In this document: positions 14,544 to 21,440 of the stretch, piece after piece
Position numbering within the stretch: the first letter of the stretch is position 1
Layout: each line of letters begins with the position of its first letter
NCBI GenBank assembly: GCA_959019945.1
Contig: CAUEQD010000026.1
Span: 1 to 28,817 of the forward strand
From: an uncultured Collinsella sp.
Lineage (GTDB): Bacteria; Actinomycetota; Coriobacteriia; Coriobacteriales; Coriobacteriaceae
DNA length: 28,817 bases
Direction of reading: 5' to 3'
Position numbers and translations under genes: made by a program
The notes under the pieces: model-generated
Databases searched by the model: none
What the model saw: only the letters and a program-made list of their open reading frames with translations
What the model was told of the DNA's origin: nothing

Positions 14544-14746
14544 TGGACAGTTAGTTCAGATACGTATTTTTTGGCCGTGCTTCTTGGCGCTAATAGAGTG
14601 GTTTGAAGTCACTTTGAGCCCCATGACAACCTTTCTCCCCCTTATATGAGCGTCTCCACCGGTTCAGAAAGTCAAATTCAGCCCAATCGGGCTCAGGTCG
14701 GCCTTTACACACCCTCTGAAAAATACGTATCTGAACTAACTGTCCA
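14544..14746 (-). mobile_element. possible MITE: 203-bp element with 28-bp terminal inverted repeats
   Basis: The ends 14544-14571 and 14719-14746 are perfect 28-bp inverted repeats starting TGGACAGTTAGTTCAGATAC. The interior has no transposase. On the minus strand a 22-codon frame starts at 14624 behind GGGGGAGAAAGG and runs MGLKVTSNHSISAKKHGQK into the left terminal repeat, where it stops at 14556; it may be the start of a lost transposase gene. No clear target-site duplication is visible. An RNA with a long closing stem is the alternative. Confidence 0.5.
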
Positions 14747-14770
14747 GCGACATTCTCGATCAACAGCAAA

Positions 14771-14806
14771 AGGCCTCCTGGCGAATGAAAATTCGCCAGG
14801 AGGCCT
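14771..14806 (-). terminator. terminator hairpin of the PTS operon (distal)
   Basis: A perfect 16-bp stem AGGCCTCCTGGCGAAT / ATTCGCCAGGAGGCCT with a 4-nt loop. On the minus strand it is followed by TTTT. It is the second of two tandem hairpins behind the ROK kinase gene. Confidence 0.65.
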
Positions 14807-14819
14807 CTTACAAAACGTA

Positions 14820-14863
14820 GGCTCCTTCGTTCGAATGAACGAAGGAGCCCATACTCTTTTTTT
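14820..14863. terminator. terminator hairpin of the PTS operon (proximal)
   Basis: A perfect 13-bp stem GGCTCCTTCGTTC (14820-14832) / GAACGAAGGAGCC (14837-14849). On the plus strand T7 follows 7 nt later (14857-14863); on the minus strand TTTT lies a few nt away. It sits 50 nt beyond the ROK stop. Confidence 0.55.
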
Positions 14864-14900
14864 AGGACAGGAGGCCGCGAGTCGGGCCACCAGCCGCCAA

Positions 14901-15809
14901 TCAATCGCACTCGCCAAGCGAGCGGCGCAGCGTGCGCACAGCGCCAAGCAAATTGGCATCGTTGCCGTTCTGTGCTGGCTTGATGCAGGGCCTCGGTATG
15001 ATGGGAAGAACGTGAGCCTGATCCATCATGCGCTCAAATGCCTCAAACAGCTCGGGACGGGCGCTGATTCCGCCGCCGACCACGATGACCTCAGGGTCGA
15101 TGACCGACTGCAACCCCATCAGCATGTTGTCGAAGACCAACGCGTATGCATCCAGACCGCGACGAGCGTCCTCATCCCCCTCTTCAATCCAAGAGAAAAT
15201 CCGATATCCGTCGATATCATCGGTCGGATCAATCCCCTTCGCCGCACACACCTGGTCTCGGAGCGCCCGCCAGCTGGTGACATCACCGTACACCGACCCA
15301 AAGGTCACGGGCTTGCGCACATCGTTGCTCACAAAGCACACGGTGCCGGCGAGATTGTGCGCGCCTCGCAAGATGTGACCGTCAACAACGATGGCACCGC
15401 CGAGACCCGTACCGATCACCACCATCAACCCCAGGGAGACCCCCTTCAGCGCGCCGACGGCATATTCTCCCAGTGCCGCGCACATCGCATCGTTCTCGAT
15501 GGTTACGGGAAGCCCCGTGCTCTCGCGCAAGATGCGACCGAGCGGATATCCGTCCAAACAGTGAAGGGCGCCGCCTCCCCCAACCACGCCATCGGAATCG
15601 CCTTCGGAAAAGACTCCGGGCATACTTATTCCCACACCCCTCACCCGGGCGCGATGGGGCTCGATCACCGAGCGGAACGTTTCGATAACCTGGTCGGCGG
15701 GCGAGGTGCATGTTGGGATACTTCCGTGCTCCTCAATGTGGTAGTCGGCGTTCACCACCGCCCATTTCACCTGAGTGCCGCCCGCATCTATACCGAAATA
15801 GCAGTCCAT
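14901..15809 (-). CDS. ROK family sugar kinase (candidate beta-glucoside/glucose kinase)
   Basis: A 302-aa ROK-fold ATP-dependent sugar kinase in the cytoplasm. The phosphate loop is GIDAGGTQVKW (D8), the catalytic aspartate is D107 in TIENDAMCAALGE and the glycine-rich segment is VVIGTGLGGAIVV. The usual ROK zinc motif CxCGxxGC after the histidine of RGAHNLAGT is absent; only a single cysteine (TVCFVSND) remains. It is the last gene of the PTS operon, 24 nt behind the GH1 gene, with ribosome site AGGGGATAAG. In this context it probably phosphorylates the free sugar released by the GH1 enzyme. Confidence 0.85.
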   Translation of the reverse strand: MDCYFGIDAGGTQVKWAVVNADYHIEEHGSIPTCTSPADQVIETFRSVIEPHRARVRGVGISMPGVFSEGDSDGVVGGGGALHCLDGYPLGRILRESTGLPVTIENDAMCAALGEYAVGALKGVSLGLMVVIGTGLGGAIVVDGHILRGAHNLAGTVCFVSNDVRKPVTFGSVYGDVTSWRALRDQVCAAKGIDPTDDIDGYRIFSWIEEGDEDARRGLDAYALVFDNMLMGLQSVIDPEVIVVGGGISARPELFEAFERMMDQAHVLPIIPRPCIKPAQNGNDANLLGAVRTLRRSLGECD

Positions 15810-15833
15810 AATCTTATCCCCTGTCCCATAGGG

Positions 15834-17321
15834 TTAGTCCAGGTCCTCGCCGTTGCTCTCGATGACCTTCTTGTACCAATAGAAGCTGTCCTTGCGGCTG
15901 CGCGCGAGCGTGCCCTTGCCCTCGTCGTCGCGGTCGACGTAGACGAAGCCGTAGCGCTTGCGCATCTCGCCCGTGCCGGCGCTGACCAGGTCGATGCAGC
16001 CCCACATGGTGTAGCCCATGAGGTCCACGCCGTCGAGTTCCACGGCATCCTCCATGCTCTGGATGTTCTTGCGCAGGTAGTCGATGCGGTAGCCGTCATG
16101 GATGGAGCCGTCGGCCTTCACCTCGTCGCTCCAGCCGATACCGTTCTCCACGATCCAAAGCGGCTTGTGATAGCGGTCGTAGAGCTCGTTCAAGGCGATG
16201 CGCAGGCAGTACGGATCGGTCGCCCAGCCCCAGGCGTTGGTCTCGAGGTAGGGGTTTTTCACCATGCCGAAAGCGAGATTGCCGGACGCGACCTCGAGCT
16301 CCTTCTGGCGCAACGATACCGTCGAGCCTCCGTAGCACGAGAACGACAGGAAATCTGCCGGATAGGTTGCGAGAAGCTCGAGGTCGTTCTCGCCCATTTC
16401 CAGCTTGATGCCCGCGCGCTCCATCTCCCTCAAGCGATAGGCGGGATAGTGGCCGCCCACCTGCACGTCGGCATACCACAGCGCGTCACGCTCGCGTTCC
16501 ATGGCGAGCAGATGATCGGCGGGGTCGGCGGAATAGGAGTAGATGGGGTTGTACGCGAGCATCTGACCCACCATGATCTTAGGGGAGATTTGGTGCGCCG
16601 ACCGAACCGTAAGGGCAGACGCCACGAACTGGTTGTGCGCCGCCTGGGCCTTCGCATGGGGGCTCCCATCCGTAAGCCCGCCCGCCATGAAGCTCCCCAT
16701 GCTCATCATGTTGATCTCGTTGAAGGTGAGCCAGTACTTCACCTTGCCCTGATAGTGCTTCATGACGCAGGTGGCGTAGCGCACGAACAGGTCGATGAGC
16801 TCGCGGCTCTTCCAACCGCCGTACTTGTTCACGAGCGCGAGCGGGGTCTCGTAGTGCGAGAGCGTCACGAGCGGTTCGATGCCGTACTTAGCGCACTCGT
16901 TAAACACGGCGTCGTAGAACGCTAGACCCTCGGTGTTGGGCTCAGCCCCCTCGCCCGTGGGGAAGATGCGCGCCCAGTTCATGGACAGGCGGAAGCACTT
17001 GAAGCCCATCTCGCCCATGAGGGCGATGTCCTCGGCGTAGTGGTGGTAGAAGTCGGTGGCCGTGTGGCTGGGATAGTAGTAGCCATCAACCACCGCCACC
17101 TCCAGCCCTTCAGGAAGTCCCTCCTCGCAAACCGCATACACGGGAAGCGCGCCGGTTTCCCCTGTCGCGGTATTACGCCACGTTATCTGCCGTGACACCG
17201 TATGGCTACCGCTGGTCATGGCGTCCGAGGTGTTCGGTCCTTTGCCGCCCTCTTCCCAGCCGCCCTCATACTGGTTGGCGGCGGTGGCGCCACCCCACAG
17301 GAAACCTTCCGGAAATGCCAT
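15834..17321 (-). CDS. GH1 6-phospho-beta-glucosidase
   Basis: A 495-aa family 1 glycoside hydrolase in the cytoplasm. N-terminal signature FPEGFLWGGATAANQYEGG; acid/base Glu202 in LTFNEIN; nucleophile Glu392 in WIVENGIG. The phosphate-binding triad Ser447, Lys455, Tyr457 (S-x7-K-x-Y, in SAGTGEMRKRYG) is complete, which marks it as a 6-phospho enzyme. The segment at residues 40-90 is the usual insertion of the BglA-like branch. I chose the ATG at 17321 behind GAGGAGG over an upstream ATG without a ribosome site. It lies between EIIA and the ROK kinase and should cleave the phosphorylated disaccharide imported by the PTS. Confidence 0.92.
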   Translation of the reverse strand: MAFPEGFLWGGATAANQYEGGWEEGGKGPNTSDAMTSGSHTVSRQITWRNTATGETGALPVYAVCEEGLPEGLEVAVVDGYYYPSHTATDFYHHYAEDIALMGEMGFKCFRLSMNWARIFPTGEGAEPNTEGLAFYDAVFNECAKYGIEPLVTLSHYETPLALVNKYGGWKSRELIDLFVRYATCVMKHYQGKVKYWLTFNEINMMSMGSFMAGGLTDGSPHAKAQAAHNQFVASALTVRSAHQISPKIMVGQMLAYNPIYSYSADPADHLLAMERERDALWYADVQVGGHYPAYRLREMERAGIKLEMGENDLELLATYPADFLSFSCYGGSTVSLRQKELEVASGNLAFGMVKNPYLETNAWGWATDPYCLRIALNELYDRYHKPLWIVENGIGWSDEVKADGSIHDGYRIDYLRKNIQSMEDAVELDGVDLMGYTMWGCIDLVSAGTGEMRKRYGFVYVDRDDEGKGTLARSRKDSFYWYKKVIESNGEDLD

Positions 17322-17358
17322 TGGGTACCTCCTCGATCGTGAAAACATCTTCATGAAA

Positions 17359-17394
17359 CGGGAAGACGGGCTGCATGGCAGTCCCGACTTCCCG
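17359..17394 (-). promoter_or_regulatory. intercistronic stem-loop in the PTS operon
   Basis: A nested stem CGGGAAG / CTTCCCG, then CGGG/CCCG, then CTGC/GCAG around a 3-nt loop, interrupted only by single-base mismatches, fills the gap between the EIIA stop and the GH1 start. In the minus direction only TTTC follows, so it is more likely an RNA stabiliser or weak attenuator that adjusts GH1 expression relative to the PTS genes than a full terminator. Confidence 0.55.
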
Positions 17395-17406
17395 TCAGAT
17401 AATCAG

Positions 17407-17748
17407 TTAGGCGCTTGCACCCATGCGTTGATAGACCGTGATGAAGCGCTCGGCAAGGATACGGAAGCCCTCAGCGCTCATGAGCTGATCCTCCGCATGC
17501 AGCAAGATGATGCGAAACGGCAGCTCCTCGCCGCTGGCCTCTTGCTGAAGCAGTTTCATGTGAGCGTCGTGGCCTGCGTTGAACACCACGTTGCCCTCGT
17601 CGATAAGTTTCCGGGCGGCCTCAAAATCACCATTCTCGGCACAGGTTATCGCTTCGAGGTAGCAGCTGCGCGCGCTCCCCACCTGAGCGACGATAGAGAA
17701 GCACGTCATTTCAAACTGATCGATCGCTTCTTGTTTGATCTCTGACAT
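17407..17748 (-). CDS. PTS lactose/cellobiose-type EIIA
   Basis: A 113-aa all-helical EIIA of the lactose/N,N'-diacetylchitobiose family. The active-site histidine is H84 in ILLHAEDQLM. It passes phosphate from HPr to the EIIB encoded just upstream; only 2 nt separate the EIIB stop and this ATG. The length is normal, with a slightly extended C-terminus. Confidence 0.92.
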   Translation of the reverse strand: MSEIKQEAIDQFEMTCFSIVAQVGSARSCYLEAITCAENGDFEAARKLIDEGNVVFNAGHDAHMKLLQQEASGEELPFRIILLHAEDQLMSAEGFRILAERFITVYQRMGASA

Positions 17749-17750
17749 GG

Positions 17751-18047
17751 CTATGCCCCCAGCAACTTTCGAGCCTGTTTGAGCACGGCCTCGCCGTTCA
17801 TTGTCCCATACGCTGTCATATCAATCGGCTCCACCGGACAGTTCACTTGATTCTTCACCTTGTTGAGTTCAAAGCGAACCTGCGGTCCCAGCAGGATAAC
17901 GTCGCTATCCGCATATTCCGCCGCTTGGTTGACAGGGTGCGCCTCGATGGTGCACACGAAACCGTCTTTTTCAGCCGCCTGTTGCATGCGCCGTACCAGC
18001 ATGCTCGTCGAAGCGCCCGCGGCGCACATAAGTACGATATGTTTCAT
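17751..18047 (-). CDS. PTS lactose/cellobiose-type EIIB
   Basis: A 98-aa EIIB with the phosphorylatable Cys8 in IVLMCAAGASTSML, the family P-loop. It takes phosphate from EIIA and gives it to the sugar in the EIIC channel. A GGGAG ribosome site precedes the ATG at 18047, 48 nt behind the EIIC stop. Confidence 0.92.
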   Translation of the reverse strand: MKHIVLMCAAGASTSMLVRRMQQAAEKDGFVCTIEAHPVNQAAEYADSDVILLGPQVRFELNKVKNQVNCPVEPIDMTAYGTMNGEAVLKQARKLLGA

Positions 18048-18095
18048 CCTACGCTCCCAACCTCATGGAAAATGATGGTGTGAATATGACAATCC

Positions 18096-19388
18096 CTATG
18101 CGGCCGATTCCTCGAGAGCGGCCTGCTCCTCTCGCAACGCCTGGCGATCAGCCATAAGGGTGAAGGGGGTATACATGAGCACCGACACCGCCAAAACCGC
18201 AGCCGAGATCACCAGGCACCCGATGCCGCCCTGCATGAATGCGATGACCGGCTGGGGAAGCACCCAGGGAAGCTGAATCGTGGGATTGAACGCAGCCCCA
18301 AGACCGAGGGCGTAAAGCGCCTGGACCACGATGGCGCAGACCGGGATGTTCAGCACGAACGGGATGAAGTACGTGGGATTCAGCACGACCGGCAGACCGA
18401 ACATGAGCGGCTCGGAGATATTGAAAAGCGACGGAACAAGCGCGATGCCGCGAATCGCCTTGAAGCGCTCGGACTTGGTGAAGAGCAGCGAGATGCTGAT
18501 GCCCAGGGCGTTAGCCTGGCCACCGATGGCGGTGCCGAGCGCGACGACGGCCCAAGCGCCATAGGGCAGTGCCTCGCCCGCGATGATGGCCTCGGTGTTA
18601 GCAGCGCTGCAAGCCATGATTACCGGAGCGTAGAAGTTGAGCATCACGTTGGGGTGGACACCGAAGAACCAGAAGATCGACTGCAGCGAGCACACGATGA
18701 TATAGGCCAAAGGAGAGGCACCGACCATCGTGACCGGCGTGCCGATCAAGGTGTTGATCATATCGAACAGGTTGCCCCACGGGGTGAAAGAAAGACCCCA
18801 CTTGGCGAACCACACCGCAGTGAATAGCACGATGGCGGCAAACATCGGCGACAGCGAGTCTGCAACCATGGGCGGAACCATATCGGGGAGCTTGATTTCA
18901 AGCTTGCTCATCAAAATGGCTGTCACCTTCGGCACGATCAGGCCAAGCAGAATGGCGACGAAGATGCCGTTCGATCCCATGTACGACGTGTTGATGAAAC
19001 TCGCCATGGGAATATCCTCGAACGATTGCTGCGGCATGAATGCCAAAAACACCGCGCCGCTCACGATGCCACCGGTATAACCGCTAAGGCCGCATACCTT
19101 ACCCCACCTCAAACCGATGAAGAAGGAGATGTATATACCCATCATGTTCATGGTAACGGTGAGGATGGAGTTGCCGGTCGCCATGAGACCGCTCGAAACC
19201 ACCCAATCGGAGAACCCCGGAATGGGGAAGTTGATGAGAATCGCGATAACCGAGACGCCAAGGGTCATGGGCAGCGTGCACATCATGCCGCCCATGAGGG
19301 CGTCGAGCATCTTGCTGTCAGCAACCTTGCTTGCCACAGGTGCGATTGTCTTATCCATTATGTTTTGGATCTTGTCGAATACCGCCAT
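18096..19388 (-). CDS. PTS lactose/cellobiose-type EIIC permease
   Basis: A 430-aa membrane permease of the CelB/ChbC family with about ten hydrophobic segments. Landmarks are the amphipathic N-terminus (FDKIQNIMDKTIAP), the conserved loop FWFFGVHPNVM and the substrate region NISEPLMFGLPVVLNP. The sugar is likely a beta-glucoside disaccharide such as cellobiose or chitobiose; the sequence alone does not decide. GGAG lies 8 nt before the ATG at 19388. A 154-nt gap separates it from the deacetylase gene. Confidence 0.92.
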   Translation of the reverse strand: MAVFDKIQNIMDKTIAPVASKVADSKMLDALMGGMMCTLPMTLGVSVIAILINFPIPGFSDWVVSSGLMATGNSILTVTMNMMGIYISFFIGLRWGKVCGLSGYTGGIVSGAVFLAFMPQQSFEDIPMASFINTSYMGSNGIFVAILLGLIVPKVTAILMSKLEIKLPDMVPPMVADSLSPMFAAIVLFTAVWFAKWGLSFTPWGNLFDMINTLIGTPVTMVGASPLAYIIVCSLQSIFWFFGVHPNVMLNFYAPVIMACSAANTEAIIAGEALPYGAWAVVALGTAIGGQANALGISISLLFTKSERFKAIRGIALVPSLFNISEPLMFGLPVVLNPTYFIPFVLNIPVCAIVVQALYALGLGAAFNPTIQLPWVLPQPVIAFMQGGIGCLVISAAVLAVSVLMYTPFTLMADRQALREEQAALEESAA

Positions 19389-19542
19389 GTTTCAGCTCCA
19401 ATCTTTGCAGTGAACTCTATCGATGCCCGTGTGCGGCATCTTCCCCTCTAGATAGCGCATCCACCTCTCTTCAAAATCACAACGACGTGCTTCAGGCAGT
19501 ACGCCATTCAGCGTGAATTGGCGAGATTGCCCCAGCGGACGC

Positions 19543-20310
19543 TTACGTCAGGTCCGCGTACGTCACGAGCCCCACGTCCTGCTCTGCAAGCCATGCGGCG
19601 ACATCAGGGTCGACAAGCATCGCGGCTTCCCGGATGCGGGCCTCGAGCATGGTCGAGTTATCTCGCAAGTACGCGTCGATATAACCTGGGTGAAACACCA
19701 TGAGACGGCATATCCCTTCCGGTGTCGTTTCAAGCGCCTCTCGAAGCGCCGCAAAGGGATCCGCTTCATATGACGAGAAATCCTTGGGAACATAGGAAAG
19801 CACCGGCGTCGAGCGAAAGGTGACTGGCTCGCCCGGAGCACCCATCGCGAAATAGGGCAGGCCGTGACGCTCGGCAACGATCTCAAGGCCGCGGAAGAAC
19901 ATGGGGCTTGCGACCGCATGTCCCTCGAAGTAATCGGGCTCACGCCCGACGAGCTCAAGGAATCGCCGATACTGCGCCTCGATTTCGATAATGACCTCGT
20001 CAAGCACCACGAAGTCCTCCCCAGCCCGCGCGGCGGCGCGATATGCTGAGCTCCGCTTGAAATTGCCATCATCGTCAACGATGCTCGAGATGAGCGAGGA
20101 ATCGCTGAGGGGCCTACCCGTGCAGATATTGGTGTGCTGACCCAAGCAGAGATCCTTGATTTGCAGGCGCGCCAAACCGCTTTCTGCAAGCGGCATGTTG
20201 GTCATGACGCCCACCGAGCGAATGAGCCCCGCTTGGACCGCGGCCGCTATCCCGCAATTAACACCGTCGCTGTAACCTAAATCGTCGGCGCGCAGCAATA
20301 ACCGCTTCAT
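19543..20310 (-). CDS. ChbG/HpnK (YdjC) family carbohydrate deacetylase
   Basis: A 255-aa metal-dependent deacetylase. The N-terminal RADDLGYSDGVNCGI carries the metal-binding Asp pair, and a second histidine is in YFEGHAVASPMFF; a late conserved histidine is in MVFHPGY. I chose the ATG at 20310 behind GAGGAGGATCGG; the longer frame upstream lacks a ribosome site. In E. coli, ChbG removes an acetyl group from chitobiose-type sugars and sits in the chb operon with EIIB, EIIC and EIIA. Here it is the first gene of a similar operon, divergent from rpiR, so the transported sugar may be N-acetylated. Confidence 0.88.
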   Translation of the reverse strand: MKRLLLRADDLGYSDGVNCGIAAAVQAGLIRSVGVMTNMPLAESGLARLQIKDLCLGQHTNICTGRPLSDSSLISSIVDDDGNFKRSSAYRAAARAGEDFVVLDEVIIEIEAQYRRFLELVGREPDYFEGHAVASPMFFRGLEIVAERHGLPYFAMGAPGEPVTFRSTPVLSYVPKDFSSYEADPFAALREALETTPEGICRLMVFHPGYIDAYLRDNSTMLEARIREAAMLVDPDVAAWLAEQDVGLVTYADLT

Positions 20311-20598
20311 CCGATCCTCCTCAACCGATATCTCGTCGAGCGGCAAAGCAACGAAGCGATGCCCTGTGTAGAGCCGATGCCGTGTTCCGGCGGGGCGGCA
20401 AGCTTCGTCGTCTCTTCTTGCATTAAGTATGACGCCGGCTATATCCAAAATCGGTTACATGCTGTGCCACAAGGTTGCGAGATGGCTACGCGAGTTTCAT
20501 AACGTGAAACTCCGCAGGAATACCGGCATGTTTGAGCTATAGTTTGGTCAAATGAGGCCCTCTTATTCGGGCCACTGAGCATAAAGGGGACAGCCATT
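20311..20598. promoter_or_regulatory. divergent regulatory region between the deacetylase operon and rpiR
   Basis: Towards rpiR a TATAGT (20538-20543) is a usable -10 box. Towards the deacetylase gene TATAGC on the minus strand (20438-20443) is possible, without a -35 box. The operator candidate at 20492-20512 lies between them, 25 bp from the first and 48 bp from the second. The leader of rpiR contains AAAGGGGACAG, which serves as its ribosome site. Confidence 0.45.
20492..20512. promoter_or_regulatory. operator candidate, GAGTTTCA-N5-TGAAACTC
   Basis: A perfect 8-bp inverted repeat with a 5-nt spacer TAACG in the divergent promoter region. The inner part TTTCA-N5-TGAAA recurs with identical spacing at 22921-22935 upstream of the second GH1 gene. 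Position and repetition make it the likely binding site of the adjacent RpiR regulator. Confidence 0.6.
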
Positions 20599-21420
20599 AT
20601 GGAAAAATCCATCTCGATGGGATCGGTTGCCGAACGGTTGCTTGACTACATCGACACCGCAATGCAGCACGACACCAACTACGAGATAGCGACCACGCTG
20701 GTGAAAAACTACAGCAAGCTGAGCGAGCTCTCGATTGGAGAAATCGCCGACATGTGCTTCGTCTCGAAGGCTTCAGTGTCGCGATTCTGCCGGTTTATGG
20801 GTTTCGCTGATTTCAAGGACCTGCGCAACCAGCTTGAACATGACGTCCTCAAAACCGGGTTGTTTCCACATGCCTTTGTAGAACAGCTGTCAAACGACAC
20901 GGAAGGCGCTCTGGCATCCTACCGGGAGGCGATCCTGCTCAATATCGAAACGACCATCTCGGCGGCAAACATCGCGAAACTGCCCGCCATTGTCGATGAT
21001 TTGCACGACAGCGGGCATGTCGCGTTCTTCTCCCACCACTTCCTCTGGGACGTGGGCCGCTACTTCCAAAGCAGGCTCACCATCATGAACCGCCCCATCG
21101 AGCTTTACCTCGATTATTCATCGCAGCTCGCCTGCGCGCAATCGCTCACCAAATCCAGCCTCGCCATCATTTGCAGCATAGGGGGAACATACCCCATTCG
21201 TTATCCAGAAATCGTCAACGCACTCGCTGCCTCCGGCTGTCGTCTTCTCGCCATCACACAAAACACCTCAAGCGCCTACTGGAACCATGCCTCCTGCATA
21301 CTGAGCTGCGGAGTGACCAACAACATCGACACAGGCAAGTTCGGTACGCTTGCCGCCATCGACTTGATAGTCATGGAATACCTGAGGCGTTATGGAGCCG
21401 ATTCCGGTACTGGCGAGTAA
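20599..21420 (+). CDS. RpiR/MurR family transcriptional regulator
   Basis: A 273-aa regulator with an N-terminal helix-turn-helix domain (residues 1-80; recognition region ADMCFVSKASVSRFCRFMGF) and a C-terminal sugar-isomerase (SIS) domain of residues about 110-260 that normally binds a phosphosugar. It is divergent from the deacetylase/PTS operon and convergent with the second GH1 gene, whose stop is 20 nt away. It probably senses a phosphosugar made by this pathway and controls both sides of the locus. The ribosome site AGGGGA lies 9-10 nt before the ATG. Confidence 0.9.
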   Translation: MEKSISMGSVAERLLDYIDTAMQHDTNYEIATTLVKNYSKLSELSIGEIADMCFVSKASVSRFCRFMGFADFKDLRNQLEHDVLKTGLFPHAFVEQLSNDTEGALASYREAILLNIETTISAANIAKLPAIVDDLHDSGHVAFFSHHFLWDVGRYFQSRLTIMNRPIELYLDYSSQLACAQSLTKSSLAIICSIGGTYPIRYPEIVNALAASGCRLLAITQNTSSAYWNHASCILSCGVTNNIDTGKFGTLAAIDLIVMEYLRRYGADSGTGE

Positions 21421-21423
21421 TCT

Positions 21424-21439
21424 CGTCGGACCACCGACG
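21424..21439. terminator. small hairpin between convergent genes
   Basis: CGTCGG-ACCA-CCGACG fills the 20-bp gap between the rpiR stop and the second GH1 stop. There is no T-tract, so termination is uncertain and the transcripts may overlap. Confidence 0.3.
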
Positions 21440-21440
21440 C

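Noticed and set aside
14590..14910. 106-codon minus-strand frame over the spacer behind the ROK gene
   Set aside because: It runs through the tandem hairpins and the possible MITE, with no ribosome site and no family resemblance.
14646..16925. 759-codon open frame on the plus strand
   Set aside because: Antisense to the ROK kinase and GH1 genes; low-complexity translation and no ribosome site of note.
17339..17357. TGAAAA...TGAAAC repeats before the GH1 gene as an operator
   Set aside because: They are direct, not inverted, repeats, and lie inside the operon next to the intercistronic hairpin.
19506..19518. ATTCA-GCG-TGAAT as a third RpiR operator
   Set aside because: The spacing is 3 instead of 5 and it overlaps the region just behind the deacetylase stop rather than a promoter.
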